Of a stretch of 64,000 bases of DNA, positions 24,585 to 35,630 are shown one piece after another. This stretch comes from Rattus norvegicus (taxonomy: Eukaryota > Chordata > Mammalia > Rodentia > Muridae). The DNA is taken from contig NC_086029.1 in NCBI RefSeq assembly GCF_036323735.1, positions 8,975,816 through 9,039,815 of the forward strand, in the 5' to 3' direction. A program made the position numbers and the translations under genes. The notes below the pieces were generated by a model. The model had not been told where the DNA came from. It ran no database searches and saw nothing but the letters and a program-made list of their open reading frames with translations. Position 1 is the stretch's first letter. Every line of letters begins with the position of its first letter.

Positions 24585-26930
24585 AATTCGGTTAGTTCCC
24601 AATAGGCCGCAGTAGTAGTAAGTGGACTGTTCGGGATATAGAAAAATTTTCACGAATGGAATCAAAATTTCTAGGCGAATTCAGTGAGTTCCCAATGGGA
24701 CATGCCTGTATGAGTTTGCTTTTTAATATCGAGCAACATTTTAAGGAACTGAATCTAAGTCTCATGGTGAATTGAGTAGGTTCTCAATAGGATTCGCATG
24801 TAATAAGGTTGTTATTCAAGATAGAGCAACGTTAAAACGAACTGAGACACTGTTTCTTTGTGAATTCAGTTAGGTCCCAGTAGCCTGCTCTTTTAATATG
24901 TGTACTTTTAAAGATTTGTAAAAATTTGGTGAGTCGAATCTGAGTAATATGGTGAATTCGGTTAGTTCCCAATAGGCAGCAATAGTAATAAGTGGACTGT
25001 TCAGGATATAGAAAAATTTTCACAAATGGATTCAAAACTTCTAGGCGATATCAGTGAGTTCCAAATGGGACATGCTTGTATGAGTTTGCTTTTCCATATC
25101 GAGCAAAATTTTAAGAAACGGAATCTAAGTATCATGGTGAATTGAGTAGGTTCCCAGTAGGATTCGCGAGTAATAAGCTTGTTATTCAAGATAGAGAAAC
25201 GTTTTTATGAACTGAAGCACTGTTTCTTTGTGAATTCTGTTAGTTCCCAGTAGCCTGCTCTTGTAATATATGTACTTTTAAGATTTATCAAAATTTGGTG
25301 AGCTGAGTCTGAGTAACATTGTGAATTCTGTTAGTTCCAAATGGGCCGCAGTAATAATAAGTTGACTGTTCGGGATATAGAAAAATTTTCACGAATGGAA
25401 TCAAAAATTCTAGGCGAATTCAGTGAGTTCCCAAAGGGACATGCTTGTATGAGTTTGCTTTTCAATGTCGAGCAACATTTTAAGGAACGGAATCTAAGTA
25501 TCATGACGAATTCAGTAGGTTCCCAATAGGATTTGCATGTAATAAGCTTTTTATTCAAGATAGAGCAACATTTTAACGAACTGAAACACTGTTTTTTTGT
25601 GAATTCAGGTAGTTCCCAGTAGCCTGCTCTTGTAATATGTGTACTTTTAAAGATTTATAAAAATTTGGTGAGCCGAATCTGAGTTACATGGTGAATTTGG
25701 TTAGTTACCAATATGCCGCAGTAGTAATAAGTGGACTGTTCGCGATATAGAAAAATTTTCACGAATGGAATCAAAATTTCTAGGCGAATTCAGTGCATAC
25801 ACAATGGGACATGCTTGTATGAGATTGCTCTTCAATATAGAGCAACATTTTAAGGAACGGAATCTAAGTATCATGGTGAATTCAGTAGGTTCCCAATAGG
25901 ATTCGCATGTAATTACTTGTTATTCAAGATAGAGCAACGTTTTAACTAACTGAAACACTGTGTCTTTGTGAATTCAGTTAGTTCCCAGTAGCCTGCTCTT
26001 GTAATATGTGTACTTTCAAAGATTTATCAAAATTTGTTCATCCGATTCTGAGTAACATTGTGAATTAGGTGAGTTCCCATTAGGCCGCAGTATTAATAAA
26101 TAGACTGTTCGGGATATAGAAAAATTTTCAAGAGTGGAATCAAAATTTCTAGGCGAATTCAGTGAGTTCCCAATGGGACATGCTTGTATGAGTTTGCTTT
26201 TCAATATAGAGCAACATATTAAGGAAGGGAATCTAAGTATCATGAGAATTCTTTAAGTTCCCAATAGGATTCGCATGTAATATCTAGCTATTCAAGTTAG
26301 AGCAACGTTTTAACGATCTGAAACACTGTTTCGTCGTGAATTCAGTTAGTTCCCAGTAGCTTGCTCTTGAAATATGTGTACTTTTAAAGATTTATCAAAA
26401 TTTGGTGAGCCGAATCTGAGTTCATGTTGAATTCATATAGTTCCAAGTAGGCCGCCGTAGTAATAAGTGGACTGTTCGGGATATAGAAAAATTTTCACGA
26501 ATGGAATCAAAATTTCTGGGAGAATTCAGTGAGTTCCCAATGGGACATGCTTGTATGAGTTTGCTTTTAAATATAGAGCAACATATTATGTTGGGTATCT
26601 AAGTCCATGGGAATTCAGTAGGTTCCCAATAGGATTCGCATGTAATAAGCTTGTTATTCCATATAGAGCAACGTTTTAACGAACTGAGACACAGTTTCTT
26701 TGTGAATTCAGTTAGTTCCTAGTAGCCTGCTCTTGTAGTATGTGTACTTTTAAAGATTTATAAAAATTTGGTGAGACGGATCTGAGTAACATGGTGAATT
26801 CTGTTAGTTCCCAATAGGTCGCAGTAGTAATAAGTGGACTTTCGGGATATAGAAAAATTATCACGAATGGAATCAAAATTTCTAGGGGAATTCAGTGAGT
26901 TCCCAATGCGACATGCTTGTATGAGTTTGC
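24585..26930. repeat. Long-range block, copy 1 (offset 11046)
   Basis: About 2.35 kb (6-7 monomers) that matches 35631-37976 at an offset of 11046-11047 bp (30 monomers). Its first part also matches 32690-33840 at offset 8101. Diagnostic variants are ATGCCTGTATGAG, CTGAATCTAAGTCTCATGG, AATGGGCCGCAGTAATAATAAGTTG, GTGCATACACAATGGG, GTTCATCCGATTCTGAG and AACATATTATGTTGGG. Inside the block the S3 site switches from CGAGCAAC to AGAGCAAC. It returns to CGAGCAAC at 26940, which marks the right breakpoint. Confidence 0.8.
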
Positions 26931-28640
26931 TTTTCAATATCGAGCAACATTTTAAGGAACGGAATCTAAGTATCATGGTGAATTCAGTAGGTTCCCAATA
27001 GGATTCGCATGTAATAAGCATGTTATTCAAGATAGAGCTACGTTTAAACGAACTGAAACACTGTTTCTTTGTGAATTCAGTTAGTTCCTAGTAGCCTGCT
27101 CTTGTAATATGTGTACTTTTAAAGATTTATCAAAATTTGGTGAGCCGAATCTGAGTAACATGGTGAATTCTGTAAGTTCCCAATAGGCCGCAGTAGTAAT
27201 AAGTGGCCTGTTCGGGATAGAGAAAAATTTTCACGAATGGAATCAAAATTTCGATCCAATATCTGTGATTTCCCAATGGGACATGCTTGTATGAGTTTGC
27301 TTCTCAATATCGAGCAACAATCTAAGGAACGGAATCTAAGTATCATGGTGAATTGAGTAGGTTCCCAATAGGATTCGCATGTAATATGCTTGTTATTCAA
27401 GATAGAACAAAGTTTTCACGAACTGAAACACTGTTTCTTTGTGAATTTAGTTAGTTCCTAGTAGCCTGCTCTTGTAATATGTGTACTTTTAAAGATTTAT
27501 CTATATTGGTGAGCCGAATCCGAGTAACATGGTGAATTCGGTTAGTTCCCAATAGGCCGCAGTAGTAATAAGTGGACTGTTCGGGATAGAAAAAAATTTT
27601 CACGAATGGAATCAAAATTCCTAAGCGAATTCAGTGAGTTCCCAATGGGACATGCTTGTATGAGTTTGCTTTTCAATATTGATCAACATTTTAAGGAACG
27701 TAATCTAAGTATCGTGGTGAATTGAGTAGGTTACCAATAGGATTCGCATGTAATAAGCTTGTTATTCAAGATAGAGCAACGTTTTAGCGAACTGAAACAC
27801 TGTTTCTTTGTGAATTCAGTTTGTTCCTAGTAGCCTGCTCTTGTAATATGTGTACTTTTAAAGATTTATAAAAATTTGGTGAGCCGAATATGAGTAACAT
27901 GGTGAAATCGGTTAGTTCCCAAAAGGCCGCAGTAGTAATAAGTGGACTGTTCGGGATATAGAAAAATTTTCACGGATGGAATCAAAATTTCTAGGCGAAT
28001 TCAGTGAGTTCCCAATGGGACATGCTTGTATGAGTTTGCTTTTCAATATCGAGCAACATTTTAAGGAACGGAATCTAAGTATCATGGTGAATTAGGTAGG
28101 TTCCCAATATGATTCGCATGTAATAAGCTTGTTAATCAAGATAGAGCAACGTTTTAAGGAACTGAAACACTGTTTCTTTGTGAATTCAGTTAGTAACCAG
28201 TAGCAGGCTCTTGTAATATGTGTACTTTTAAAGATTTATCAAAATTTGGTGAGAAAATCTGAGTAACATTGTGAATTCGGTTAGTTCCCAATAGGCCGCA
28301 GTAGTAATAAGTGGACTGTTCGGGATATAGAAAAATTTTCACGAATGGAATCAAAATTGCTAGGCGAATTCAGTGAGTTCCCAATGGGACATGCTTGTAT
28401 GAGTTTGCTTTTCAATATCGAGCAACATTTTAAGGAACGGAATCTAAGTATCATGGTGAATTAGGTAGGTTCCCAATATGATTCGCATGTAATAAGCTAG
28501 TTAATCAAGATAGAGCAACGTTTTAAGGAACTGAATCACTGTTTCTTTGTGAATTCAGTTAGTACCCAGTAGCAGGCTCTTGTAATATGTGTACTTTTAA
28601 AGACTTATAAAAATTTGGTGAGCCGAATCTGAGTAACATG

Positions 28641-29740
28641 GTGAATTCGGTTAGTTCCAAATATTCCGCAGTAGTAATAAGTGGAGTGTTCGTGATATAG
28701 AGAATTTTCACGAGAGGAAACAAAATTGCTAGGCGAATTCAGTGAGTTCCCAATGGAACATGCTTGTATGAGTTTGCTTTTCAATATCGAGCAACATTTT
28801 AAGGAACGGAATCTAATATCATGGTGAATTGAGTAGGTTTTAGGATACGCAAGTAATAAGCTCTTTATTCAAGATAGAGCTACGTTTAAACGAACTGAAA
28901 CACTGTTTCTTTGTGAATTCAATTAGTTCCTAGTAGCCTGCTCTTGTAATATGTGTACTTTTAAAGATTTATCAAAATTTGGTGAGCCGAATCTGAGTAA
29001 CATGGTGAATTCAGTAAGTTCCCAATAGGCCGCAGTAGTAAGAAGTGGACTGTTCGGGATAGAGAAAAATTTTCACGAATGGAATCAAAATTTTATCCGA
29101 TTTCAGTGACTTCCCAATGGGACATGCTTGTATGAGTTTGTTTTTCAATATAGATCAACATTTTAAGGAACGGAATCTAAGAATCATGGTGAATTAGGTA
29201 GGTTCCCAATAGGATTCGCATGTAATAAGCTTGTTATTCAAGATAGAGCAACGTTTTAACGAACTGAAACACTGTTTCTTTGTGAATTCAGTTAGTTCCC
29301 AGTAGCAGGCTCTTGTAATATGTGTACTTTTAAAGATTTATCAAAATTTGGTGAGAAAATCTGAGTAACATTGTGAATTCGGTTAGTTCCCAATAGGCCG
29401 CAGTAGTAATAAGTGGACTGTTCGGGATATAGAAAAATTTTCACGAATGGAATAAAATTTCGATCCAATATCTGTGATTTCCCAATGGGACATGCTTGTA
29501 TGAGTTTGCTTCTCAATATCGAGCAACAATCTAAGGAACGGAATCTAAGTATCATGGTGAATTGAGTAGGTTCCCAATAGGATTCGCATGTAATAAGCTT
29601 GTTATTCAAGATAGAGCAACGTTTTAGCGAACTGAAACACTGTTTCTTTGTGAATTCAGTTAGTTCCTAGTAGCCTGCTCTTGTAATATGTGAACTTTTA
29701 AAGATTTATCAATATTGGTGAGCCGAATCCGAGTAACATG
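28641..29740. repeat. a-b-c three-monomer cassette, copy 2
   Basis: Same cassette as 23482-24581 at an offset of 5159 bp. It differs at a few sites, for example GGAGTGTTCG in monomer a and GTGACTTCCC in monomer b. It is followed directly by a d-type monomer with GAATCCGAGTAACATGG, then by the next cassette. Confidence 0.85.
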
Positions 29741-30110
29741 GTGAATTCGGTTTGTTCCCAATAGGCCGCAGTAGTAATAAGTGGACTGTTCGGGATATAG
29801 AAAAATTTTCACGAATGGAATCAAAATTGCTAGGCGAATACAGTGAGTTCCCAAAGGGACATGCTTGTATGAGTTTGCTTTTCAATATCGAGCAACATTT
29901 TAAGGAACGGAATCTAAGTATCATGGTGAATTAGGTAGGTTCCCAATATGATTCGCATGTAATAAGCTTGTTAATCAAGATAGAGCAACGTTTTAAGGAA
30001 CTGAAACACTGTTTCTTTGTGAATTCAGTTAGTACCCAGTAGCAGGCTCTTGTAATATGTGTACTTTTAAAGACTTATAAAAATTTGGTGAGCCGAATCT
30101 GAGTTACATG

Positions 30111-31211
30111 GTGAATTCGGTTAGTTCCAAATATTCCGCAGTAGTAATAAGTGGAGTGTTCGTGATATAGAGAATTTTCACGAGAGGAAACAAAATTGCT
30201 AGGCGAATTCAGTGAGTTCCCAATGGAACATGCTTGTATGAGTTTGCTTTTCAATATCGAGCAACATTTTAAGGAACGGAATCTAAAATCATGGTGAATT
30301 GAGTAGGTTTTAGGATACGCAAGTAATAAGCTCTTTATTCAAGATAGAGCTACGTTTAAACGAACTGAAACACTGTTTCTTTGTGAATTCAATTAGTTCC
30401 TAGTAGCCTGCTCTTGTAATATGTGTACTTTTAAAGATTTATCAAAATTTGGTGAGCCGAATCTGAGTAACATGGTGAATTCAGTAAGTTCCCAATAGGC
30501 CGCAGTAGTAAGAAGTGGCCTGTTCGGGATAGAGAAAAATTTTCACGAATGGAATCAAAATTTCTATCCGATTTCAGTGACTTCCCAATGGGACATGCTT
30601 GTATGAGTTTGTTTTTCAATATAGATCAACATTTTAAGGAACGGAATCTAAGAATCATGGTGAATTAGGTAGGTTCCCAATAGGATTCGCATGTAATAAG
30701 CTTGTTATTCAAGATAGAGCAACGTTTTAACGAACTGAAACACTGTTTCTTTGTGAATTCAGTTAGTTCCCAGTAGCAGGCTCTTGTAATATGTGTACTT
30801 TTAAAGATTTATCAAAATTTGGTGAGAAAATCTGAGTAACATTGTGAATTCGGTTAGTTCCCAATAGGCCGCAGTAGTAATAAGTGGACTGTTCGGGATA
30901 TAGAAAAATTTTCACGAATGGAATAAAATTTCGATCCAATATCTGTGATTTCCCAATGGGACATGCTTGTATGAGTTTGCTTCTCAATATCGAGCAACAA
31001 TCTAAGGAACGGAATCTAAGTATCATGGTGAATTGAGTAGGTTCCCAATAGGATTCGCATGTAATAAGCTTGTTATTCAAGATAGAGCAACGTTTTAGCG
31101 AACTGAAACACTGTTTCTTTGTGAATTCAGTTAGTTCCTAGTAGCCTGCTCTTGTAATATGTGTACTTTTAAAGATTTATCAATATGTGTGAGCCGAATC
31201 CGAGTAACATG
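30111..31211. repeat. a-b-c three-monomer cassette, copy 3
   Basis: Offset 1470-1471 bp from copy 2, so copies 2 and 3 form a local four-monomer tandem (a-b-c-d). It shares GGAGTGTTCG with copy 2. In monomer b it reads AGAAGTGGCCTG and TTTCTATCCG, one base longer than the others. The closing sequence CAATATGTGTGAGCC near 31180 is a private change. Confidence 0.85.
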
Positions 31212-31950
31212 GTGAATTCGGTTAGTTCCCAATAGGCCGCAATAGTAGTAAGTGGACTGTTCGGGATATAGAAAAATTTTCACGAATGGAATCAAAATTT
31301 CTAGGCGAATTTAGTGAGTTCCCAATGGGACATGCCTGTATGAGTTTGCTTTTTAATATCGAGCAACATTTTAAGGAACTGAATCTAAGTCTCATGGTGA
31401 ATTGAGTAGGTTCCCAATAGGATTCGCATGTAATAAGCTTGTTAATCAAGATAGAGCAACGTTTTAAGGAACTGAAACACTGTTTCTTTGTGAATTCAGT
31501 TAGTTCCCAGTAGCAGGCTCTTGTAATATGTGTACTTTTAAAGATTTATCAAAATTTGGTGAGAAAATCTGAGTAACATTGTGAATTCGGTTAGTTCCCA
31601 ATAGGCCGCAGTAGTAATAAGTGGACTGTTCGGGATATAGAAAAATTTTCATGAATGGAATCAAAATTGCTAGGCGAATTCAGTGAGTTCCCAATGGGAC
31701 ATGCTTGTATGAGTTTGCTTTTCAATATCGAGCAACATTTTAAGGAACGGAATCTAAGTATCATGGTGAATTAGGTAGGTTCCCAATATGATTCGCATGT
31801 AATAAGCTTGTTAATCAAGATAGAGCAACGTTTTAAGGAACTGAAACACTGTTTCTTTGTGAATTCAGTTAGTACCCAGTAGCAGGCTCTTGTAATATGT
31901 GTACTTTTAAAGACTTATAAAGATTTGGTGAGCCGAATCTGAGTAACATG

Positions 31951-32313
31951 GTGAATTCGGTTAGTTCCAAATATTCCGCAGTAGTAATAAGTGGACTGTT
32001 CGTGATATAGAGAATTTTCACGAGAGGAAACAAAATTGCTAGGCGAATTCAGTGAGTTCCCAATGGAACATGCTTGTATGAGTTTGCTTTTCAATATCGA
32101 GCAACATTTTAAGGAACGGAATCTAATATCATGGTGAATTGAGTAGGTTTTAGGATACGCAAGTAATAAGCTCTTTATTCAAGATAGAGCTACGTTTAAA
32201 CGAACTGAAACACTGTTTCTTTGTGAATTCAATTAGTTCCTAGTAGCCTGCTCTTGTAATATGTGTACTTTTAAAGATTTATCAATATTGGTGAGCCGAA
32301 TCCGAGTAACATG
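31951..32313. repeat. a-monomer without the following b-c pair (second case)
   Basis: An a-type monomer that leads directly into a d-like unit (GAATCCGAGTAACATGG, then TTCAGGATAGAG). The deletion joins a to d in S1 near 32285, where CAATATTGGTGAGCC replaces the expected AAAATTTGGTGAGCC. The join fits unequal exchange between a-b-c-d cassettes. Confidence 0.7.
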
Positions 32314-32689
32314 GTGAATTCGGTTAGTTCCCAATAGGCCGCAGTAGTAATAAGTGGACTGTTCAGGATAGAGAAAAATTTTCACGAATGGAATCAAAAT
32401 TTCTAAGCGAATTCTGTGAGTTCCCAATGGGACATGCTTGTATGAGTTTGCTTTTCAATATTGATCAACATTTTAAGGAATGTAATCTAAGTATCGTGGT
32501 GAATTGAGTAGGTTACCAATAGTATTCGCATGTAATAAGCTTGTTATTCAAGATAGAGCAACGTTTTAGCGAACTGAAACACTGTTTCTTTGTGAATTCA
32601 GTTAGTTCCTAGTAGCCTGCTCTTGTAATATGTGTACTTTTAAAGATTTATAAAAATTTGGTGAGCCGAATTTGAGTAACATGGTGAAT

Positions 32690-33840
32690 TCGGTTAGTTC
32701 CCAATAGGCCGCAATAGTAGTAAGTGGACTGTTCGGGATATAGAAAATTTTCACGAATGGAATCAAAATTTCTAGGCGAATTCAGTGAGTTCCCAATGGG
32801 ACATGCCTGTATGAGTTTGCTTTTTAATATCGAGCAACATTTTAAGGAACTGAATCTAAGTCTCATGGTGAATTGAGTAGGTTCCCAATAGGATTCGCAT
32901 GTAATAAGCTTGTTATTCAAGATAGAGCAACGTTAAAACGAACTGAGACACTGTTTCTTTGTGAATTCAGTTAGTTCCCAGTAGCCTGCTCTTTTAATAT
33001 GTGTACTTTTAAAGATTTATAAAAATTTGGTGAGTCGAATCTGAGTAACATGGTGAATTCGGTTAGTTCCCAATAGGCAGCAATAGTAATAAGTGGACTG
33101 TTCAGGATATAGAAAAATTTTCACAAATGGATTCCAAACTTCTAGGCGATTTCAGTGAGTTCCCAATGGGACATGCTTGTATGAGTTTGCTTTTCAATAT
33201 CGAGCAAAATTTTAAGGAACGGAATCAAAGTATCATGGTGAATTGAGTAGGTTCCCAGTAGGATTCGCGAGTAATAAGCTTGTTATTCAAGATAGAGAAA
33301 CGTTTTTATGAACTGAAGCACTGTTTCTTTGTGAATTCTGTTAGTTCCCAGTAGCCTGCTCTTGTAATATATGTACTTTTAAGATTTATCAAAATTTGGT
33401 GAGCCGAGTCTGAGTAACATTGTGAATTCTGTTAGTTCCAAATGGGCCGCAGTAATAATAAGTTGACTGTTCGGGATATAGAAAAATTTTCACGAATGGA
33501 ATCAAAATTTCTAGGCGAATTCAGTGAGTTCCCAAAGGAACATGCTTGTATGAGTTTTCTTTTCAATGTCGAGCAACATTTTAAGGAACGGAATCTAAGT
33601 ATCATGGCGAATTCAGTAGGTTCCCAATAGGATTTGCATGGAATAAGCTTTTTATTCAAGATAGAGCAACATTTTAACGAACTGAAACACTGTTTTTTGT
33701 GAATTCAGGTAGTTCCCAGTAGCCTGCTCTTAAAATATGTGTACTTTTAAAGATTTATAAAAATTTGGTGAGCCGAATCTGAGTTACATGGTGAATTTGG
33801 TTAGTTACCAATATGCCGCAGTAGTAATAAGTGGACTGTT
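32690..33840. repeat. Long-range block, partial copy 2
   Basis: It shares ATGCCTGTATG, CAGGATATAGAAAAATTTTCACAAATGG-type variants (S2 near 33100) and AATGGGCCGCAGTAATAATAAG with 24585-26930. It stops near 33840, where the other copies read GTTCGCGATATAG or GTGCGCGATATAG. Here the sequence reads GTTCGGGATATAG and continues as an unrelated monomer resembling the unit at 31618. It lies 2946 bp (8 monomers) before the matching part of copy 3. Confidence 0.8.
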
Positions 33841-34160
33841 CGGGATATAGAAAAATTTTCATGAATGGAATCAAAATTGCTAGGCGAATTCAGTGAGTTC
33901 CCAATGGGACATGCTTGTATGAGTTTGCTTTTCAATATCGAGCAACATTTTAAGGAACGGAATCTAAGTATCATGGTGAATTAGGTAGGTTCCCAAAATG
34001 ATTCGCATGTAATAAGCTTGTTAATCAAGATAGAGCAACGTTTTAAGGGACTGAAACACTGTTTCTTTGTGAATTCAGTTAGTACCCAGTAGCAGGCTCT
34101 TGTAATATGTGTACTTTTAAAGACTTATAAAAATTTGGTGAGCCGAATCTGAGTAACATG

Positions 34161-35259
34161 GTGAATTCGGTTAGTTCCAAATATTTCGCAGTAGTAATAA
34201 ATGGACTGTTCGTGATATAGAGAATTTTCACGAGAGGAAACAAAATTGCTAGGCGAATTCAGTGAGTTCCCAATGGAACATGCTTGTATGAGTTTGCTTT
34301 TCAATATCGAGCAACATTTTAAGGAACGGAATCTAATATCATGGTGAATTGAGTAGGTTTTAGGATACGCAAGTAATAAGCTCTTTATTCAAGATAGAGC
34401 TACGTTTAAACGAACTGAAACACTGTTTCTTTGTGAATTCAATTAGTTCCTAGTAGCCTGCTCTTGTAATATGTGTACTTTTAAAGATTTATCAAAATTT
34501 TGTGAGCCGAATCTGAGTAACATGGTGAATTCGGTAAGTTCCCAATAGGCCGCAGTAGTAAGAAGTGGACTGTTCGGGATAGAGAAAAATTTTCACGAAT
34601 GGAATCAAAATTTTATCCGATTTCAGTGACTTCCCAATGGGACATGCTTGTATGAGTTTGTTTTTCAATATAGATCAACATTTTAAGGAACGGAATCTAA
34701 GAATCATGGTGAATTAGGTAGGTTCCCAATAGGATTCGCATGTAATAAGCTTGTTATTCAAGATAGAGCAACGTTTTAACGAACTGAAACACTGTTTCTT
34801 TGTGAATTCAGTTAGTTCCCAGTAGCAGGCTCTTGTAATATGTGTACTTTTAAAGATTTATCAAAATTTGGTGAGAAAATCTGAGTAACATTGTGAATTC
34901 GGTTAGTTCCCAATAGGCCGCAGTAGTAATAAGTGGACTGTTCGGGATATAGAAAAATTTTCACGAATGGAATAAAATTTTGATCCAATATCTGTGATTT
35001 CCCAATGGGACATGCTTGTATGAGTTTGCTTCTCAATATCGAGCAACAATCTAAGGAATGGAATCTAAGTATAATGGTGAATTGAGTAGGTTCCCAATAG
35101 GATTCGCATGTAATAAGCTTGTTATTCAAGAAGAGCAACGTTTTAGCGAACTGAAACACTGTTTCTTTGTGAATTCAGTTAGTTCCTAGTAGCCTGCTCT
35201 TGTAATATGTGTACTTTTAAAGATTAATCAATATTGGTGAGCCGAATCCGAGTAACATG
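34161..35259. repeat. a-b-c three-monomer cassette, copy 4
   Basis: Fourth copy, with ATATTTCGCAG in a, GATTTATCAAAATTTTGTGAG before b, and TTTTGATCCAATATC in c. The longest open frame in the window (minus strand 34812-35159, 115 codons) lies across c here only because an AGAAGAGC change and other small differences remove stops. I treat that frame as chance. Confidence 0.85.
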
Positions 35260-35630
35260 GTGAATTCGGTTAGTTCCCAATAGGCCGCAGTAGTAATAAG
35301 TGGACTGTTCAGGATAGAGAAAAATTTTCACGAATGGAATCAAAATTTCTAAGCGAATTCAGTGAGTTCCCAATGGGACATGCTTGTATGAGTTTGCTTT
35401 TCAATATTGATCAACATTTTAAGGAATGTAATCTAAGTATCGTGGTGAATTGTGTAGGTTACCAATAGTATTCGCATGTAATAAGCTTGTTATTCAAGAT
35501 AGAGCAACGTTTTAGCGAACTGAAACACTGTTTCTTTGTGAATTCAGTTAGTTCCTAGTAGCCTGCTCTTGTAATATGTGTACTTTTAAAGATTTATTAA
35601 AATTTTGTGAGCCGAATCTGAGTAACATGG

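Larger units (their letters stand above)
21446..35630. repeat. Irregular higher-order domain phased by the a-monomer
   Basis: About 38 monomers. A distinctive monomer, a, has TTCCAAATATTCCGCAG, GTTCGTGATATA, GAGGAAACAAAATTGC and the 4-bp-deleted S4 box with GGATACGCAAGTAATAAGCTC. It recurs with anchors at 22415, 23519, 28678, 30148, 31988 and 34198, spaced 3, 14, 4, 5 and 6 monomers. It is preceded by S1 with AGTACCCAGTAGCAGGC and AAAGACTTATAAAAATTTGG. Four of the six a-monomers are followed by the same b and c monomers. The spacing is variable, so this is not one fixed HOR period. The rest of the domain contains copies of the 24.6-26.9 kb block and near-consensus units. Confidence 0.8.

Noticed and set aside
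34812..35159. Longest open reading frame (115 codons, minus strand), and many similar frames of 60-105 codons on both strands
   Set aside because: They lie inside the satellite monomer and recur with it. The monomer length (370) is not a multiple of three, so frames break at every unit. Single-base indels between copies shift frame freely, which argues against coding constraint, and no peptide resembles a known domain.
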